From NCBI RefSeq assembly GCF_016908195.1, contig NZ_JAFBDK010000006.1, positions 1 to 64,000 on the forward strand: a stretch of DNA of 64,000 bases, read 5' to 3'. How positions within the stretch are numbered: the first letter of the stretch is position 1; the number at the start of each line of letters is the position of its first letter. Origin of the DNA: Jeotgalibacillus terrae (GTDB lineage: Bacteria; Bacillota; Bacilli; Bacillales; Jeotgalibacillaceae). Below, one piece after another: positions 20,111 to 29,498 of the stretch. The notes beneath the pieces are model-generated. The model ran no database searches. It had not been told where the DNA came from and saw only the letters and a list, made by a program, of their open reading frames with translations. The position numbers and the translations under genes were made by a program.

Positions 20111-21105
20111 TCCGGTACCTCCAGATTAAAATGTTCATAAACAAGGTGTGTGGCAATTCTTCCGCGCGGAGTACGCTGTAAAAATCCAATTTGCAGGAGA
20201 TAGGGTTCATAGACATCCTCTATTGTAGATGATTCTTCCCCAATACTTGCTGCAATGGTATCAAGACCAACAGGACCTCCTCTGAAGCGTTCGATAATTC
20301 CTCTTAACAGCTTATGATCTATATGGTCAAGACCAAGCTGATCAACCTGCAGCAATTCAAGTGAAGCCTGCGCGATCGGAAGGGTAATGTCCCCATTTCC
20401 TTTCACCTGTGCATAATCTCGCACTCTTCTCAGCAGGCGGTTTGCGATACGCGGTGTTCCCCTTGATCTGCGTGCGATTTCAGCAGCTCCTGAATCATCA
20501 ATTTCTGTATTGAATATATCAGCTGAACGGTTAACAATCTCCTGCAGCTGTTCTATATTATAATACTCCAGTCTGCTAAGCACGCCGAACCTGTCTCTTA
20601 ATGGAGCTGAGATTGCGCCTGCACGGGTAGTCGCTCCTACTAAAGTGAACGGAGGCAGGTCAAGTCTTACTGACCTTGCACTAGGGCCGGTCCCGATCAC
20701 AATATCAAGACAGAAATCCTCCATTGCAGGATATAAAACTTCTTCAATCGCTCTTGGCAGACGGTGAATTTCATCAATAAACAGTACATCACCCGGCTCG
20801 AGTGCTGTCAGAATCGCGGCAAGATCACCTGCTCTTTCAATCGCAGGCCCTGCTGTTGTTCTGAGGTTAACACCCATTTCATTTGCAATGACGGCAGCAA
20901 GCGTCGTCTTACCCAGACCAGGGGGACCATACAGAAGAACATGGTCAAGGGTCTCCTGACGGTTTTTAGCTGCTTCAATATAGATTGATAAATTCTTTTT
21001 CACTTGATCCTGACCGATATACGTCTCTAACAGCTGAGGTCTGATCGTCTGTTCCAGTGACTCATCTTCTATATTTGCTTCCCCTGATAATATCCGCTCT
21101 TCCAT
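20107..21105 (-). CDS. ruvB: Holliday junction branch migration ATPase RuvB
   Basis: AAA+ motor that drives branch migration at Holliday junctions together with RuvA. The 332-residue protein has Walker [12 protein letters not shown] (about 60-70), Walker B FIDEIHRL (about 108-115), sensor I GATTRAG, arginine-finger PLRDRFG and a C-terminal winged helix ([11 protein letters not shown]). ATG behind GGAGGGAT. Eleven bases after ruvA. Confidence 0.98.
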   Translation of the reverse strand: MEERILSGEANIEDESLEQTIRPQLLETYIGQDQVKKNLSIYIEAAKNRQETLDHVLLYGPPGLGKTTLAAVIANEMGVNLRTTAGPAIERAGDLAAILTALEPGDVLFIDEIHRLPRAIEEVLYPAMEDFCLDIVIGTGPSARSVRLDLPPFTLVGATTRAGAISAPLRDRFGVLSRLEYYNIEQLQEIVNRSADIFNTEIDDSGAAEIARRSRGTPRIANRLLRRVRDYAQVKGNGDITLPIAQASLELLQVDQLGLDHIDHKLLRGIIERFRGGPVGLDTIAASIGEESSTIEDVYEPYLLQIGFLQRTPRGRIATHLVYEHFNLEVPE

Positions 21106-21116
21106 CTAATCCCTCC

Positions 21117-21728
21117 TTACTTCAGCTTCAGCATCAGCTGAAGACCTTTTTTAATATACTGATCTGTCGTTAACGATTCTTTTTGTAAGACAGGTCTGAT
21201 TTTTTTCACTTCACGCTCTGAATACCCCAGCGCCTGCAGTGCCATAACTGCTTCATCAAGCGCTGAATCATCCAGTCCCTTTTCTTTTGCGGGATCTGTG
21301 AAAAGGTTAGGGAAATAATCCGGCACCACATCCTGCAGTTTTCCTTTCAGGTCAAGAATAATTTGTCTGGCTGTTTTTTTTCCTACTCCAGGGAACTTTA
21401 CAAGCAGTGTCTCATTCTCTTCTTCAATCGCCTGGATGACCTGTTCAGGTGCACCGGACGCAAGGATGGCAAGTGCCCCTTTAGGACCGATTCCTGACAC
21501 ATTTAAAAGTTTCGTAAACAGCAATTTCTCTTCCATAGAGGGAAAGCCGAACAGTGTGAGCTGGTCTTCCCTGACGTGCTGATACGTAAAAACCTGCACA
21601 GTTTCACCCTGTTTTGAAGACATCACAAAAGGATTAGGCATAAAAATTTTATAGCCTAACCCGTGATGATCAGAAACGATATACTCTGTTGAAATATATG
21701 TAATTTCACCTTTTATATATTCATACAT
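21117..21728 (-). CDS. ruvA: Holliday junction branch migration protein RuvA
   Basis: Binds four-way junctions and loads RuvB. The 203-residue protein has the N-terminal OB-fold ([13 protein letters not shown]...), tandem helix-hairpin-helix motifs ([16 protein letters not shown] about 72-87, and [19 protein letters not shown] about 108-126) and the flexible C-terminal RuvB-binding domain ([10 protein letters not shown]). ATG behind GAAAGGAAGAG. First gene of the ruv operon; a LexA-box-like sequence lies about 105 bases upstream. Confidence 0.97.
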   Translation of the reverse strand: MYEYIKGEITYISTEYIVSDHHGLGYKIFMPNPFVMSSKQGETVQVFTYQHVREDQLTLFGFPSMEEKLLFTKLLNVSGIGPKGALAILASGAPEQVIQAIEEENETLLVKFPGVGKKTARQIILDLKGKLQDVVPDYFPNLFTDPAKEKGLDDSALDEAVMALQALGYSEREVKKIRPVLQKESLTTDQYIKKGLQLMLKLK

Positions 21729-21832
21729 ATTGAACTCTTCCTTTCAATGCAACCTTCATTGTAACACAGTTTCAGCGGATCTAGTGTCTGACATTTTTAC
21801 AACACCGGGTCCTGATGTGCGGTTGGTTATAT

Positions 21833-21846
21833 GAAACATCTGTTCT
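21833..21846 (-). promoter_or_regulatory. Candidate LexA (SOS) box upstream of ruvA
   Basis: The minus strand reads AGAACAGATGTTTC, compared with the Gram-positive SOS box CGAACN4GTTCG: 7 of the 10 defined positions agree. It overlaps a possible -10 region (TAAAAT). ruvAB is an SOS target in relatives, which makes the match more plausible, but the box is imperfect. Confidence 0.35.
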
Positions 21847-21879
21847 ATTTTATCATGTAGCCTGTGGTATTTCAGCAAA

Positions 21880-21907
21880 AGAAAAAAACAGCCGCACAGG
21901 CTGTTTA
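21880..21907 (-). terminator. Terminator after the short bofC
   Basis: ACAGCC, TGTGC loop, GGCTGT and a seven-T run on the minus strand, overlapping the end of the BofC-like gene; it isolates that gene from ruvA. Confidence 0.82.
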
Positions 21908-22186
21908 CTGAACTTCTGCATATCCGCTCCATTCTAAAAGTGGAGACAGTTTTTCGGTTCTGGTTCTGAGAGTGATTTCTTCTTTATTCATATCAATGAT
22001 TTGCCAGTCACGGTATTGTGAAAAGAAGTCTTCCATTGCTTCGTACGACTCTTTTCTTTTTTCAAATGATTTTTCACCATCTCCGTAGACGGTCTCTATT
22101 GATAATGTCAGTGTGAGCGCTGATGCTTGAGTGGTAAAGCATGCAGACAGGGTAAAAATGAATAAGATGAACAATGTTTTAACCAT
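21905..22186 (-). CDS. bofC: Short BofC-like protein, N-terminal domain only
   Basis: Secreted 93-residue protein with a signal peptide (about 1-23) followed by one domain whose pattern (LTLSIETVYGDGE, AMEDFF..Y..WQIIDM, SPLLEWSGY) matches the first domain of BofC, the forespore protein that in B. subtilis tempers SpoIVB-dependent activation of sigma-K. The normal protein is about 170 residues with a second C-terminal domain; here the frame stops after the first and a terminator follows at once, so no hidden second half fits before ruvA. Position beside ruvA agrees with bofC. It may be a degenerate or a streamlined version. Confidence 0.72.
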   Translation of the reverse strand: MVKTLFILFIFTLSACFTTQASALTLTLSIETVYGDGEKSFEKRKESYEAMEDFFSQYRDWQIIDMNKEEITLRTRTEKLSPLLEWSGYAEVQ

Positions 22187-22249
22187 TCGATCCTCTCCTT
22201 AATCGCTTATTAAGGTTAGGATTTGATTAATAACTATTTTTATTCGTCT

Positions 22250-22894
22250 TTAGAACGGTCCTCGGTAAGGGTGTGGCTGATGACACGGGCAGCAGCAGTG
22301 GGGCATCGGGTGACACCACGGCTCCATCATATGATGTTCCGGAGCCGGCATCATCATTTGCGGCATTTGCTGCATTTGAGGCATCGGGTACATCTGTTGC
22401 ATTTGAGGCATTTGCTGCATATGCGGCATAAAATTCATTTGTGGCATTACCTGCTGAGCAGGAGGTGTTTTTTTACAGGTGCAATATTTTTGTTCAGGTT
22501 CTTTCCACATTTTAATGGGTTCTGCTTTAGGCATTTTTGGGGGCTCCTCCATTTTTGGTGCTGTCTGCATTTTAGGTACTTCCTGCATTTTTGGCATTTC
22601 AGGCATTTTTGGTATTTCCGGCATTTTAACAGCTTTTGGCATGACCATGTTCTTATAAGGCATTTCAAAATCTTCCGGGAGAAGCGGATAAGCAGGTTTA
22701 TTATTGGCATATGGGTGCATGTATTCTTCTTTTTCAACTGCTTTGCCGGCTGGTATTTTAATTTTCATGCCGGGCATGATCATATCAGGATCTGCTAATT
22801 GTGTATTCACTGCCTTCAGTTCCTCAAAAGACACCTGGTAATTTTTCGCAATTGTCCAGAGGGTATCACCTTTTTGCACTACGTGAATTTTCAT
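22250..22894 (-). CDS. safA: SafA-like spore coat morphogenetic protein with LysM domain
   Basis: The 214-residue protein opens with a LysM peptidoglycan-binding domain (about 1-46: VVQKGDTLWTIAKNYQVSFEEL, in part) and continues as a Met/Pro/Lys/Gln-rich repeat region with PKMPEMPKMQ-like and QQMPQMQQM-like units and a Cys/His-rich end (MPHCCCPCHQPHPYRGPF). This is the layout of SafA, which directs inner spore-coat assembly with SpoVID, itself encoded at 62938-63831. It is shorter than the roughly 390-residue B. subtilis SafA. ATG 22894 is chosen because GGAGGTGG precedes it. Monocistronic by appearance. Confidence 0.8.
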   Translation of the reverse strand: MKIHVVQKGDTLWTIAKNYQVSFEELKAVNTQLADPDMIMPGMKIKIPAGKAVEKEEYMHPYANNKPAYPLLPEDFEMPYKNMVMPKAVKMPEIPKMPEMPKMQEVPKMQTAPKMEEPPKMPKAEPIKMWKEPEQKYCTCKKTPPAQQVMPQMNFMPHMQQMPQMQQMYPMPQMQQMPQMMMPAPEHHMMEPWCHPMPHCCCPCHQPHPYRGPF

Positions 22895-22988
22895 CTTGCC
22901 ACCTCCATCATTCATTCTATATATCCTATGAAGTAAATGGATTTATGATACAATACTTTCAGAATGATCGATGAAAGAAGGGTAATCT

Positions 22989-23525
22989 ATGCCAAGTGAC
23001 CGCCAGAAAATCGGAGAAGCGAGAAGAGAAAAAATTTTACATACACTCAGACAATCTGTTGGACCAATTACGGGCCGTGCGCTCGCTGCAGAGATGAATG
23101 TGAGCAGACAGGTAATTGTCAGTGATATCAACTTACTGAAAGCTGGTAATGAGCCGATCCTGGCAACGAGCCAGGGCTATTTATATATGCCTGCACAGCC
23201 AGCGAGCAGAGTTTCAAGGTTAATGGTATGCAGACATACAGCCGAACAGACAGAAGAAGAATTATTACTGATTGTCAAACACGGCGGAATCGTAAAAAAT
23301 GTGATGATCGAACACCCTGTGTACGGGGAAATGACTGCCTCACTGATGCTGCATAACGCAACTGAGGTCAGACGATTTATCAATGAGCTTTCTTCTTCTG
23401 ATTCGACTCTTCTTTCAGTGCTGACTGATGGGGTTCATATGCATGAGGTGGAAGCTGAACATAATGCTGTGTTAGATCGTATTGTAGAGGAATTGAAGCA
23501 GGCCGGGATTTTGTATCAGGAATAA
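22989..23525 (+). CDS. niaR: NAD biosynthesis transcription repressor NiaR
   Basis: Niacin-responsive repressor of NAD synthesis and niacin uptake genes. The 178-residue protein has an N-terminal winged helix-turn-helix (about 8-62, with ITGRALAAEMNVSRQVIVSDI) and a C-terminal 3H domain whose three His-containing motifs are visible (VCRHTAEQTEEEL, EHPVYGEMTASLML, TDGVHMHEVEAEH). ATG behind GAAAGAAGGG. It neighbours pheA, as yrxA/niaR does in B. subtilis. The nad genes it would control are not in this window. Confidence 0.93.
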   Translation: MPSDRQKIGEARREKILHTLRQSVGPITGRALAAEMNVSRQVIVSDINLLKAGNEPILATSQGYLYMPAQPASRVSRLMVCRHTAEQTEEELLLIVKHGGIVKNVMIEHPVYGEMTASLMLHNATEVRRFINELSSSDSTLLSVLTDGVHMHEVEAEHNAVLDRIVEELKQAGILYQE

Positions 23526-23527
23526 AA

Positions 23528-23562
23528 GAGGCTGAGACGAATTTTCGTCTCGGCCTTTTTCT
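23528..23562 (+). terminator. Terminator after niaR
   Basis: GAGGCTGAGACGA, ATTT loop, TCGTCTCGGCCTTTTT right after the niaR stop. Confidence 0.85.
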
Positions 23563-23573
23563 TTGGTAAACGG

Positions 23574-23606
23574 TTCACTGCGCTGCAGGGGGCGCTTTCC
23601 GCTCCG
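23574..23606 (+). repeat. Fragment of the dispersed repeat
   Basis: GCTGCAGGGGGCGCTTTCCGC corresponds to the left arm of the full copies (GCTGCAGGGGGACGCTTTCCGC); the rest of the element is missing. It lies between the niaR terminator and the pheA end. Confidence 0.55.
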
Positions 23607-23646
23607 TTACCCTCAAATTTACTTAGCACCAACAATCTTCATAACT

Positions 23647-24507
23647 TTATTGTGCAGGTTCAAGCAAATGTTTCTTATAGCTGCCGAGTATTTTTACGGT
23701 ACAGCCGAGTGCTTCGAGTTCTTCTATGGCACCCTGCATGAGTACCCCTTCAACCGGTTTTTCCACATCGATAATAAAAAAGTAATTGCCAAGACCTGTT
23801 TTAAGCGGTCTTGATTCAATTTTACTCAGGCTGAGCTGACGCCATGAGAAAGCAGATAGCACCTGGTGAAGTGCCCCGGCTCTGTCATCAGATGGCAGTG
23901 TGATCATCAGAGTGGATTTCTCAGCGTCACGTTCAAATGGCAGCAGTTCTGTGTCTTTTTCACTCGTTAACACAACGAATCTCGTATGGTTAAAATGAAA
24001 ATCATGAATATTCTTTTCGACTACAGTTAAACCATATGTATCAGCAGCCAGCGCATTGCCGATTGCAGCGATATTTTCTTCCGGATGCTCACTCGTATAT
24101 TTTGCCGCGGCAGAAGTTGACGTCGAAGGTTCAAGCGTCACGCCTCTGAAGCGGTAGTATAAATATTTGTGGCACTGTGCAAGTGCATGGGAGTGAGACA
24201 TAATTTTTTCGACATCCTGAAAACGTGCAGCGTTTTCCGGATGGACCATAAGATGCTGCTCAATCGGTGAAATTAATTCGGCAGTAATGTGAAGGTCGAC
24301 ATCATGAAATAAATAATCAATGGTAATAGGTACAGAACCCTCAAGTGCATTTTCCAAGGGAACAACTGCACGCTCCACTTTGTTTTCAGCGAGCGCTTCC
24401 AGACAATCAGGAATTGTCGGAAATGCAATATATTCTTCATTATTAAATATACTCTTCACCGCATGATGGGTGAAGGAAGCTTCCGGTCCCAGATAACCGA
24501 TTTTCAT
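23647..24507 (-). CDS. pheA: Prephenate dehydratase
   Basis: Converts prephenate to phenylpyruvate for phenylalanine synthesis. The 286-residue monofunctional enzyme has the dehydratase domain (about 1-180: YLGPEASFTHHA, PLENALEGSV, HSHALAQC, NHTRFVVL with the catalytic TRF motif) and a C-terminal ACT domain for Phe feedback (about 195-275: GALHQVLSAF, SKIESRPLK). Start ATG behind a GAAGGTGAG. It follows pheB by 21 bases. Normal family length. Confidence 0.97.
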   Translation of the reverse strand: MKIGYLGPEASFTHHAVKSIFNNEEYIAFPTIPDCLEALAENKVERAVVPLENALEGSVPITIDYLFHDVDLHITAELISPIEQHLMVHPENAARFQDVEKIMSHSHALAQCHKYLYYRFRGVTLEPSTSTSAAAKYTSEHPEENIAAIGNALAADTYGLTVVEKNIHDFHFNHTRFVVLTSEKDTELLPFERDAEKSTLMITLPSDDRAGALHQVLSAFSWRQLSLSKIESRPLKTGLGNYFFIIDVEKPVEGVLMQGAIEELEALGCTVKILGSYKKHLLEPAQ

Positions 24508-24528
24508 TTACTCACCTTCTTTATTTAA

Positions 24529-24984
24529 TCAGGCACCAGAGCCCAGTACTTCGACTTTTTCAACAAACTCAAGTTTTTTAAATCTGTTGAGCATTTCATC
24601 GAGTGGCACGTTCATATCAGTCACATTTAATGATAACGTGACATTTGCGCGTCCCTGCAGGGGGATTGTCTGATGAATCGTCAGAATGTTGCCTCCACAG
24701 GAAGCCACCAGCCCAAGCAGCTGGGATAAGGTGCCTGAGCGGTCTTCGAGGTGGAAAAAGAGTGTGATGATTTTTTCTTTCACAACTGTATGAAATGGGA
24801 ATACAGTATCTCTGTATTTGTAAAATGCACTTCGGCTTAAGTCAACGGAACGCACAGCTTCCCAGACTGATCCTGCATGTCCTCTTTCAAGCAGCTGCTT
24901 CGCTTCAAGCGTTTTTTGCATCGCTTCAGGAAGCACATCTTCTCTTACCAGATAGAATTTCTCATTTAGATCCTTTTTTGGCAC
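24529..24984 (-). CDS. pheB: ACT domain protein PheB
   Basis: A 151-residue UPF0735 protein: an N-terminal helical region ([21 protein letters not shown], near residues 10-30) that resembles a small HTH-like segment, and a C-terminal ACT domain (about 70-146, [16 protein letters not shown]). Thought to be regulatory; exact role not known despite the phe name. Start is GTG after GGGAGGGTATAAG. It sits between obg (16 bases upstream) and pheA, an arrangement conserved in Bacillus. Confidence 0.92.
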   Translation of the reverse strand: MPKKDLNEKFYLVREDVLPEAMQKTLEAKQLLERGHAGSVWEAVRSVDLSRSAFYKYRDTVFPFHTVVKEKIITLFFHLEDRSGTLSQLLGLVASCGGNILTIHQTIPLQGRANVTLSLNVTDMNVPLDEMLNRFKKLEFVEKVEVLGSGA

Positions 24985-25000
24985 CTTATACCCTCCCGCT

Positions 25001-26287
25001 TTACTCTACGAAATCAAATTCAAATTCAATTATCTTCACTGTATCACCGTTTTTCGCACCTTTTTGACGAAGTGCCTCATCAATACCCATTGCACGCATC
25101 TGACGTGCAAAACGTCTGATTGATTCTTCACGGCTGAAGTCAGTCATCTTGAAGAGTCTTTCAAGTGAATCACCCGTGATCACAAAACTGCCATCCGGAT
25201 CACGAGTGATCTCGAACTTCTCTGCTTCTTCGTGCTTATAAAGTACACGGTTAACCGTTTCATCTTTTTCAGCTTCATTCAGCGGGAATTCAGGTGTAGA
25301 TTCTACAAGATCAGCAACTGTATAAAGCAGTTCCTTCAGACCCTGTCTTGAAATAGCTGATACAGGGAACACCTTTACGTCATCCCCAACCTGCTCTTTG
25401 AACTTTTTCAGATTCTCTTCCGAATCCGGCATATCCATCTTGTTTGCAACAACGACCTGAGGACGCTCTGTCAGACGCAGATTGTATTCCTTCAGTTCAT
25501 TATTGATTGTAAGGTAATCCTCATAAGGATCACGGCCTTCGAGTGCAGACATATCCACAACGTGTACAATGACACGAGTACGTTCAATATGTCTAAGGAA
25601 CTGATGGCCAAGTCCTACACCTTCATGAGCCCCTTCAATCAGTCCCGGAAGGTCAGCCATAACAAAAGTTCTGTTATCTTCTGTTTCAACCATTCCAAGG
25701 TTTGGCGCGATTGTTGTGAAGTGGTATTCAGCGATCTTTGGTTTTGCAGCTGATACAACTGAAAGAAGCGTTGATTTCCCTACACTTGGGAATCCGACAA
25801 GTCCTACATCAGCAAGCAGCTTTAATTCCATAATGATATTTTTTTCCTGACCCGGCTCCCCTTTTTCAGATAATTCCGGTGCAGGGTTTGCAGGGGTAGC
25901 AAAGCGTGAGTTTCCTCTGCCTCCGCGTCCGCCTTTAGCGATTACTGCCTGCTGACCGTGTTCAGTCAGGTCTGCAATAATTTCCCCTGATGCTTCATCT
26001 TTCACAACGGTGCCAGGCGGTACTTTTACAATCATATCTGAAGCGCCACGGCCGTGCTGGTTTTTTGACATACCGTTTTCACCTTTAGGCGCTTTAAAGT
26101 GACGCTGATAGCGGAAATCCATCAGCGTTCTTAATCCTTCTTCTACCAGGAAAATAACATTGGCACCCTGACCGCCGTCTCCGCCGGCAGGTCCGCCTTT
26201 TGGTACATATTTTTCTCTGCGGAAAGCGACCATACCATCTCCGCCATCTCCGCCTTTTACATATATCTTGACCTGATCTACAAACAT
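25001..26287 (-). CDS. obg: GTPase Obg
   Basis: Essential ribosome-associated GTPase linked to 50S maturation, stress response and sporulation onset. Domains of the 428-residue protein: glycine-rich Obg fold (about 1-158; [20 protein letters not shown] in part, [14 protein letters not shown]), G domain (G1 [11 protein letters not shown] about 165, [23 protein letters not shown]) and the C-terminal OCT domain (about 350-428). ATG behind GGAGGATCC. It stands immediately downstream of spo0B (20 bases), a Bacillus-type arrangement. Confidence 0.98.
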   Translation of the reverse strand: MFVDQVKIYVKGGDGGDGMVAFRREKYVPKGGPAGGDGGQGANVIFLVEEGLRTLMDFRYQRHFKAPKGENGMSKNQHGRGASDMIVKVPPGTVVKDEASGEIIADLTEHGQQAVIAKGGRGGRGNSRFATPANPAPELSEKGEPGQEKNIIMELKLLADVGLVGFPSVGKSTLLSVVSAAKPKIAEYHFTTIAPNLGMVETEDNRTFVMADLPGLIEGAHEGVGLGHQFLRHIERTRVIVHVVDMSALEGRDPYEDYLTINNELKEYNLRLTERPQVVVANKMDMPDSEENLKKFKEQVGDDVKVFPVSAISRQGLKELLYTVADLVESTPEFPLNEAEKDETVNRVLYKHEEAEKFEITRDPDGSFVITGDSLERLFKMTDFSREESIRRFARQMRAMGIDEALRQKGAKNGDTVKIIEFEFDFVE

Positions 26288-26307
26288 AATTGTGGATCCT
26301 CCTATTG

Positions 26308-26859
26308 TTAAACTTTCACCCTTGGTACAGGATAATCAAAAGTCAGCTTTATTGAAAAGGATGCGCTTGAATCACAAGTCCATTCAACGAGTGCTTCTTT
26401 TGGTTCCTGTATAATATCTTCCGGAGATGACTGGAGAGGCTCTCCTTCATATTCAACAACAATTGAAAAGCTTTCATCATGCTGTTCAAATAAAAAGTAC
26501 AGCTCCTGATCTGATGGTGTATTTAATGCTTTATCCACCACAGCAGCAGTTTTTCTTGCCCAGTTAAGGAGCAGTGAATCATATGCTTCCGGAATCTTCA
26601 TACGTTCTGTAAACTCATAACCGAGCTTTAATGGCCCGGGGCGATACCAGTTATAAGTCAGCAGCCATTCAGAGAAACTTGGTGTACCAAGTGAAGTAAG
26701 TAGTGCTTCCTGTCTTGACTCAATCACCATTTCATCAATCATCTGTGCTGCTCTTTCTATATTAGACAGCTCAAGATTGCCTTTGATCATCTGCAGTTTG
26801 TTCATCCAGTCATGTCTGCAGTGCTGCAGCAATTCGAGCTTCAGTTTTGATTCTATCAT
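26308..26859 (-). CDS. spo0B: Sporulation initiation phosphotransferase Spo0B
   Basis: Phosphorelay protein moving phosphate from Spo0F to Spo0A. The 183-residue protein has an N-terminal helical-hairpin dimerisation region with the phospho-acceptor His in [19 protein letters not shown] (His16 by position in the HDWMN motif), then a degenerate kinase-like C-terminal domain without the ATP-binding boxes, as known for Spo0B. ATG behind AGGAGGGGCC. Between rpmA and obg, as in B. subtilis. Its presence supports a functional sporulation phosphorelay. Confidence 0.92.
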   Translation of the reverse strand: MIESKLKLELLQHCRHDWMNKLQMIKGNLELSNIERAAQMIDEMVIESRQEALLTSLGTPSFSEWLLTYNWYRPGPLKLGYEFTERMKIPEAYDSLLLNWARKTAAVVDKALNTPSDQELYFLFEQHDESFSIVVEYEGEPLQSSPEDIIQEPKEALVEWTCDSSASFSIKLTFDYPVPRVKV

Positions 26860-26925
26860 AGGCCCCTCCTAAAGAGTTTCACTTACCCTCTAGTATATCA
26901 AAGAGCGCGCTTATGCTGAACATAA

Positions 26926-26963
26926 AAAGAAACTCTGGCTGTTTATAACCAGAGTTTCTTAAG
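26926..26963 (-). terminator. Terminator after rpmA
   Basis: AAGAAACTCTGG and CCAGAGTTTCTT pair around TTATAAACAG on the minus strand, followed by TTT; it separates the ribosomal protein operon from spo0B-obg. Confidence 0.85.
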
Positions 26964-26966
26964 AAA

Positions 26967-27603
<637 letters not shown>

Positions 27604-27616
27604 AAAATAGTTCCTA

Positions 27617-27925
27617 TTAAGCGTTGATCTTGCCGATTACAACTTTAGTGTAAGGCTGACGGTGACCAAGCTTACGGTGTTGATTCTTCTTCGGCTTGTA
27701 TTTGAATACAGTGATCTTTTTAGCGCGACCCTGTTTTTCAACTTTACCTGTAACTGTAGCGCCGTCTACTAACGGGCTGCCTACCTTTACATTATCTCCG
27801 CCTACGAAAAGAACTTTGTCAAACGTAATTTCTTCGCCTGCTTCAGCGTTAAGCTTTTCGATGTAGACCTCCTGGCCTTCAACTACTTTCATCTGCTTTC
27901 CGCCTGTTTCAATAATTGCGTACAT
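27617..27925 (-). CDS. rplU: 50S ribosomal protein L21
   Basis: Large-subunit ribosomal protein, 102 residues from [14 protein letters not shown], the standard N-terminus. The ATG at 27925 follows GAGGAGGTGCATTGGA; an upstream in-frame start at 27949 would add MKLRRCIG and is rejected because it covers the ribosome site. Signature [19 protein letters not shown] near the C-terminus. Preceded by a probable autoregulatory leader. Confidence 0.99.
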   Translation of the reverse strand: MYAIIETGGKQMKVVEGQEVYIEKLNAEAGEEITFDKVLFVGGDNVKVGSPLVDGATVTGKVEKQGRAKKITVFKYKPKKNQHRKLGHRQPYTKVVIGKINA

Positions 27926-27939
27926 TCCAATGCACCTCC

Positions 27940-28040
27940 TCAATTTCACTCAGACTCGCCATATACCAGGTGACTTTTCAGTGCTTAATAACCTGTTATG
28001 AGCGGTTGTAGCACGGGTGCTACAAACAGTAACATATGAA
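27940..28040 (-). promoter_or_regulatory. Probable L21 mRNA leader (ribosomal protein leader)
   Basis: Upstream of rplU the minus strand has a perfect hairpin TGTAGCACCCGTGCTACA (28006-28023), then AACAGGTTATTAAGCACTGAAAAG, TCACCTGGTATATGGCGAGTC (quoted by position 27956-28001). The ordered hairpin plus the distal GGCGAGTC block resembles the L21 leader family of Firmicutes, thought to bind excess L21. Assignment rests on position and recollection of the family; I did not fold it with software. Confidence 0.5.
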
Positions 28041-28041
28041 T

Positions 28042-28069
28042 GTTATCACACAGAGATTATCAGTGTCAA
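28042..28069 (-). promoter_or_regulatory. Promoter of rplU-prp-rpmA
   Basis: Minus strand TTGACA (28064-28069), 16-base spacer, GATAAC (28042-28047) preceded by TGT as an extended -10 element. Confidence 0.55.
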
Positions 28070-28083
28070 TGACATTCTATATA

Positions 28084-29472
28084 TTATCTGATTTGATAAT
28101 AAGAATGCGGGTGGTCAATTTCAATTAATGTGATTGGAATCTTCAATTCGTCTTCAATCCATTTAATAAATGCAGGATCCTGCCTGATCAGTTCGTGAAG
28201 ATCTTTTGTCATACCGATCTCAGCGCGCTGCAGACTTCTTCTTTTTTCAAGCAGGTCTTTTTCAAGTTCAAGCAGCCTGCTTTCAGGTGAGAGAACATGT
28301 CCTTTCCCTGCACATACCGGACATGGAACAGTATAAGCAGCTTCATAAGAGGCCTTCGTTTTCTTTCTCGTTAACTGATAGAGTCCAAGTTCAGTAAAGC
28401 CTGCAGGATGAACATGCTTTTGATCGAGTTTTGCTTCCTGTCTGATCAGCCGGTCTATATCGACGCGGTCTGTCGGATTCGTCATATTGATAAAATCAAT
28501 TAAAATAATGCCGTGTAAGTCTCTGATTCTCATTTGTCTGAGAGATTCAGCAGCTGCTTTCATATTAATATCTTTTGCTGCAGCCTGATGCTGTTTGGCA
28601 CCTGCCTGCTTTGAAGAATTAACATCAATCACTGTCAGCGCCTCAAGTGAATCTATAACAATCTGACTTCCTCCGTCAAGCCATACAGACTTTCTGGTCA
28701 TGATATGATGAATGTCTTCTTTTATATAGAATCTGAATAGATCCTCATCACCATGATGAAGGGTCACACTCACGTCCAGTTTTAAAGCTGAGGCGAAATT
28801 TTTAAGGTCGGCTGACATGTCAGCTGTGTCTGTCACGATCTCATCAGGTGTCTGGTTGACAATGGCTTCTTTCACTTCTTCTGTAAATGGTTCAGCACTT
28901 TTTAACAGGTACTGACCTTTACGCTTGTGAAAAGACTGATTGAGCTGTTGGAAGTTTTGCTGCAGGTCATGCAATTCTTCTGAGAGGTCTTCATCACTTG
29001 CAGATGCAGCATCTGTTCTAATCAGTAGACCTTCTGCGCTGCCGGCAGCCCTTTCTCCCCATTGCTGAAGCCTGCTTTTCTGATGACTGCTTATTTTTTT
29101 GGAAAGCCTGAGTATATTGGTGAATGGAAAATAGACCATATACTTACCCTGAAACTCAAGATCAGCAGTAAGTACAGGTCCCTTGGACGCTTCTTCATCT
29201 TTTTTCACCTGCACAGGCATTCTCATCCCCTGATGAACATTCCCGTATTGCGCCGGAATCGATTTTAACGGCAGATACCCTTTTGGACCATGATCGAACT
29301 GAACAAAAGCTGCCTGCAGTGATGGTTTGATACTGGCAATGGTTCCGCTGTAAATGTTGCCTACTTTCGTTTCTGCAAACGGTGGGTACAGTTCAATCCT
29401 GTCGATTCCCTGATCAGTCAGGATTGCCCACTTTTTTTCACGTGTTTTATAACTGATAATCATTCGTTTCAA
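28084..29472 (-). CDS. rng: Ribonuclease E/G family endoribonuclease (RNase G-like)
   Basis: Predicted 5'-end-sensing endoribonuclease for RNA decay or rRNA processing. The 462-residue protein has the S1 RNA-binding domain (about 36-115, with GNIYSGTIASIKPSLQAAFV), the catalytic DNase I-like region with LTVIDVNSSK and GIILIDFINM supplying the metal-binding aspartates, and the zinc-link motif PCPVCAGKGH (about 388). RNase G length, without the long RNase E scaffold tail. B. subtilis lacks this family and uses RNase Y, though many other Bacillales keep it. It follows spoIVFB by 26 bases and precedes the rplU promoter. Confidence 0.92.
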   Translation of the reverse strand: MKRMIISYKTREKKWAILTDQGIDRIELYPPFAETKVGNIYSGTIASIKPSLQAAFVQFDHGPKGYLPLKSIPAQYGNVHQGMRMPVQVKKDEEASKGPVLTADLEFQGKYMVYFPFTNILRLSKKISSHQKSRLQQWGERAAGSAEGLLIRTDAASASDEDLSEELHDLQQNFQQLNQSFHKRKGQYLLKSAEPFTEEVKEAIVNQTPDEIVTDTADMSADLKNFASALKLDVSVTLHHGDEDLFRFYIKEDIHHIMTRKSVWLDGGSQIVIDSLEALTVIDVNSSKQAGAKQHQAAAKDINMKAAAESLRQMRIRDLHGIILIDFINMTNPTDRVDIDRLIRQEAKLDQKHVHPAGFTELGLYQLTRKKTKASYEAAYTVPCPVCAGKGHVLSPESRLLELEKDLLEKRRSLQRAEIGMTKDLHELIRQDPAFIKWIEDELKIPITLIEIDHPHSYYQIR

Positions 29473-29498
29473 TTGTGCACCTTCTTATTTGTCCGCAG

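Noticed and set aside
22340-22640. Short tandem repeats that could look like a CRISPR array
   Set aside because: The units are 9-12 bases, in frame with the SafA Met-Pro repeats, with no spacers and no cas genes nearby.
22223-22798. 191-codon His/Phe/Arg-rich frame on the plus strand
   Set aside because: It is the mirror of the Met/Pro repeat region of safA; the repeated residues come from the antisense of ATG-rich repeats, and it lacks a ribosome site.
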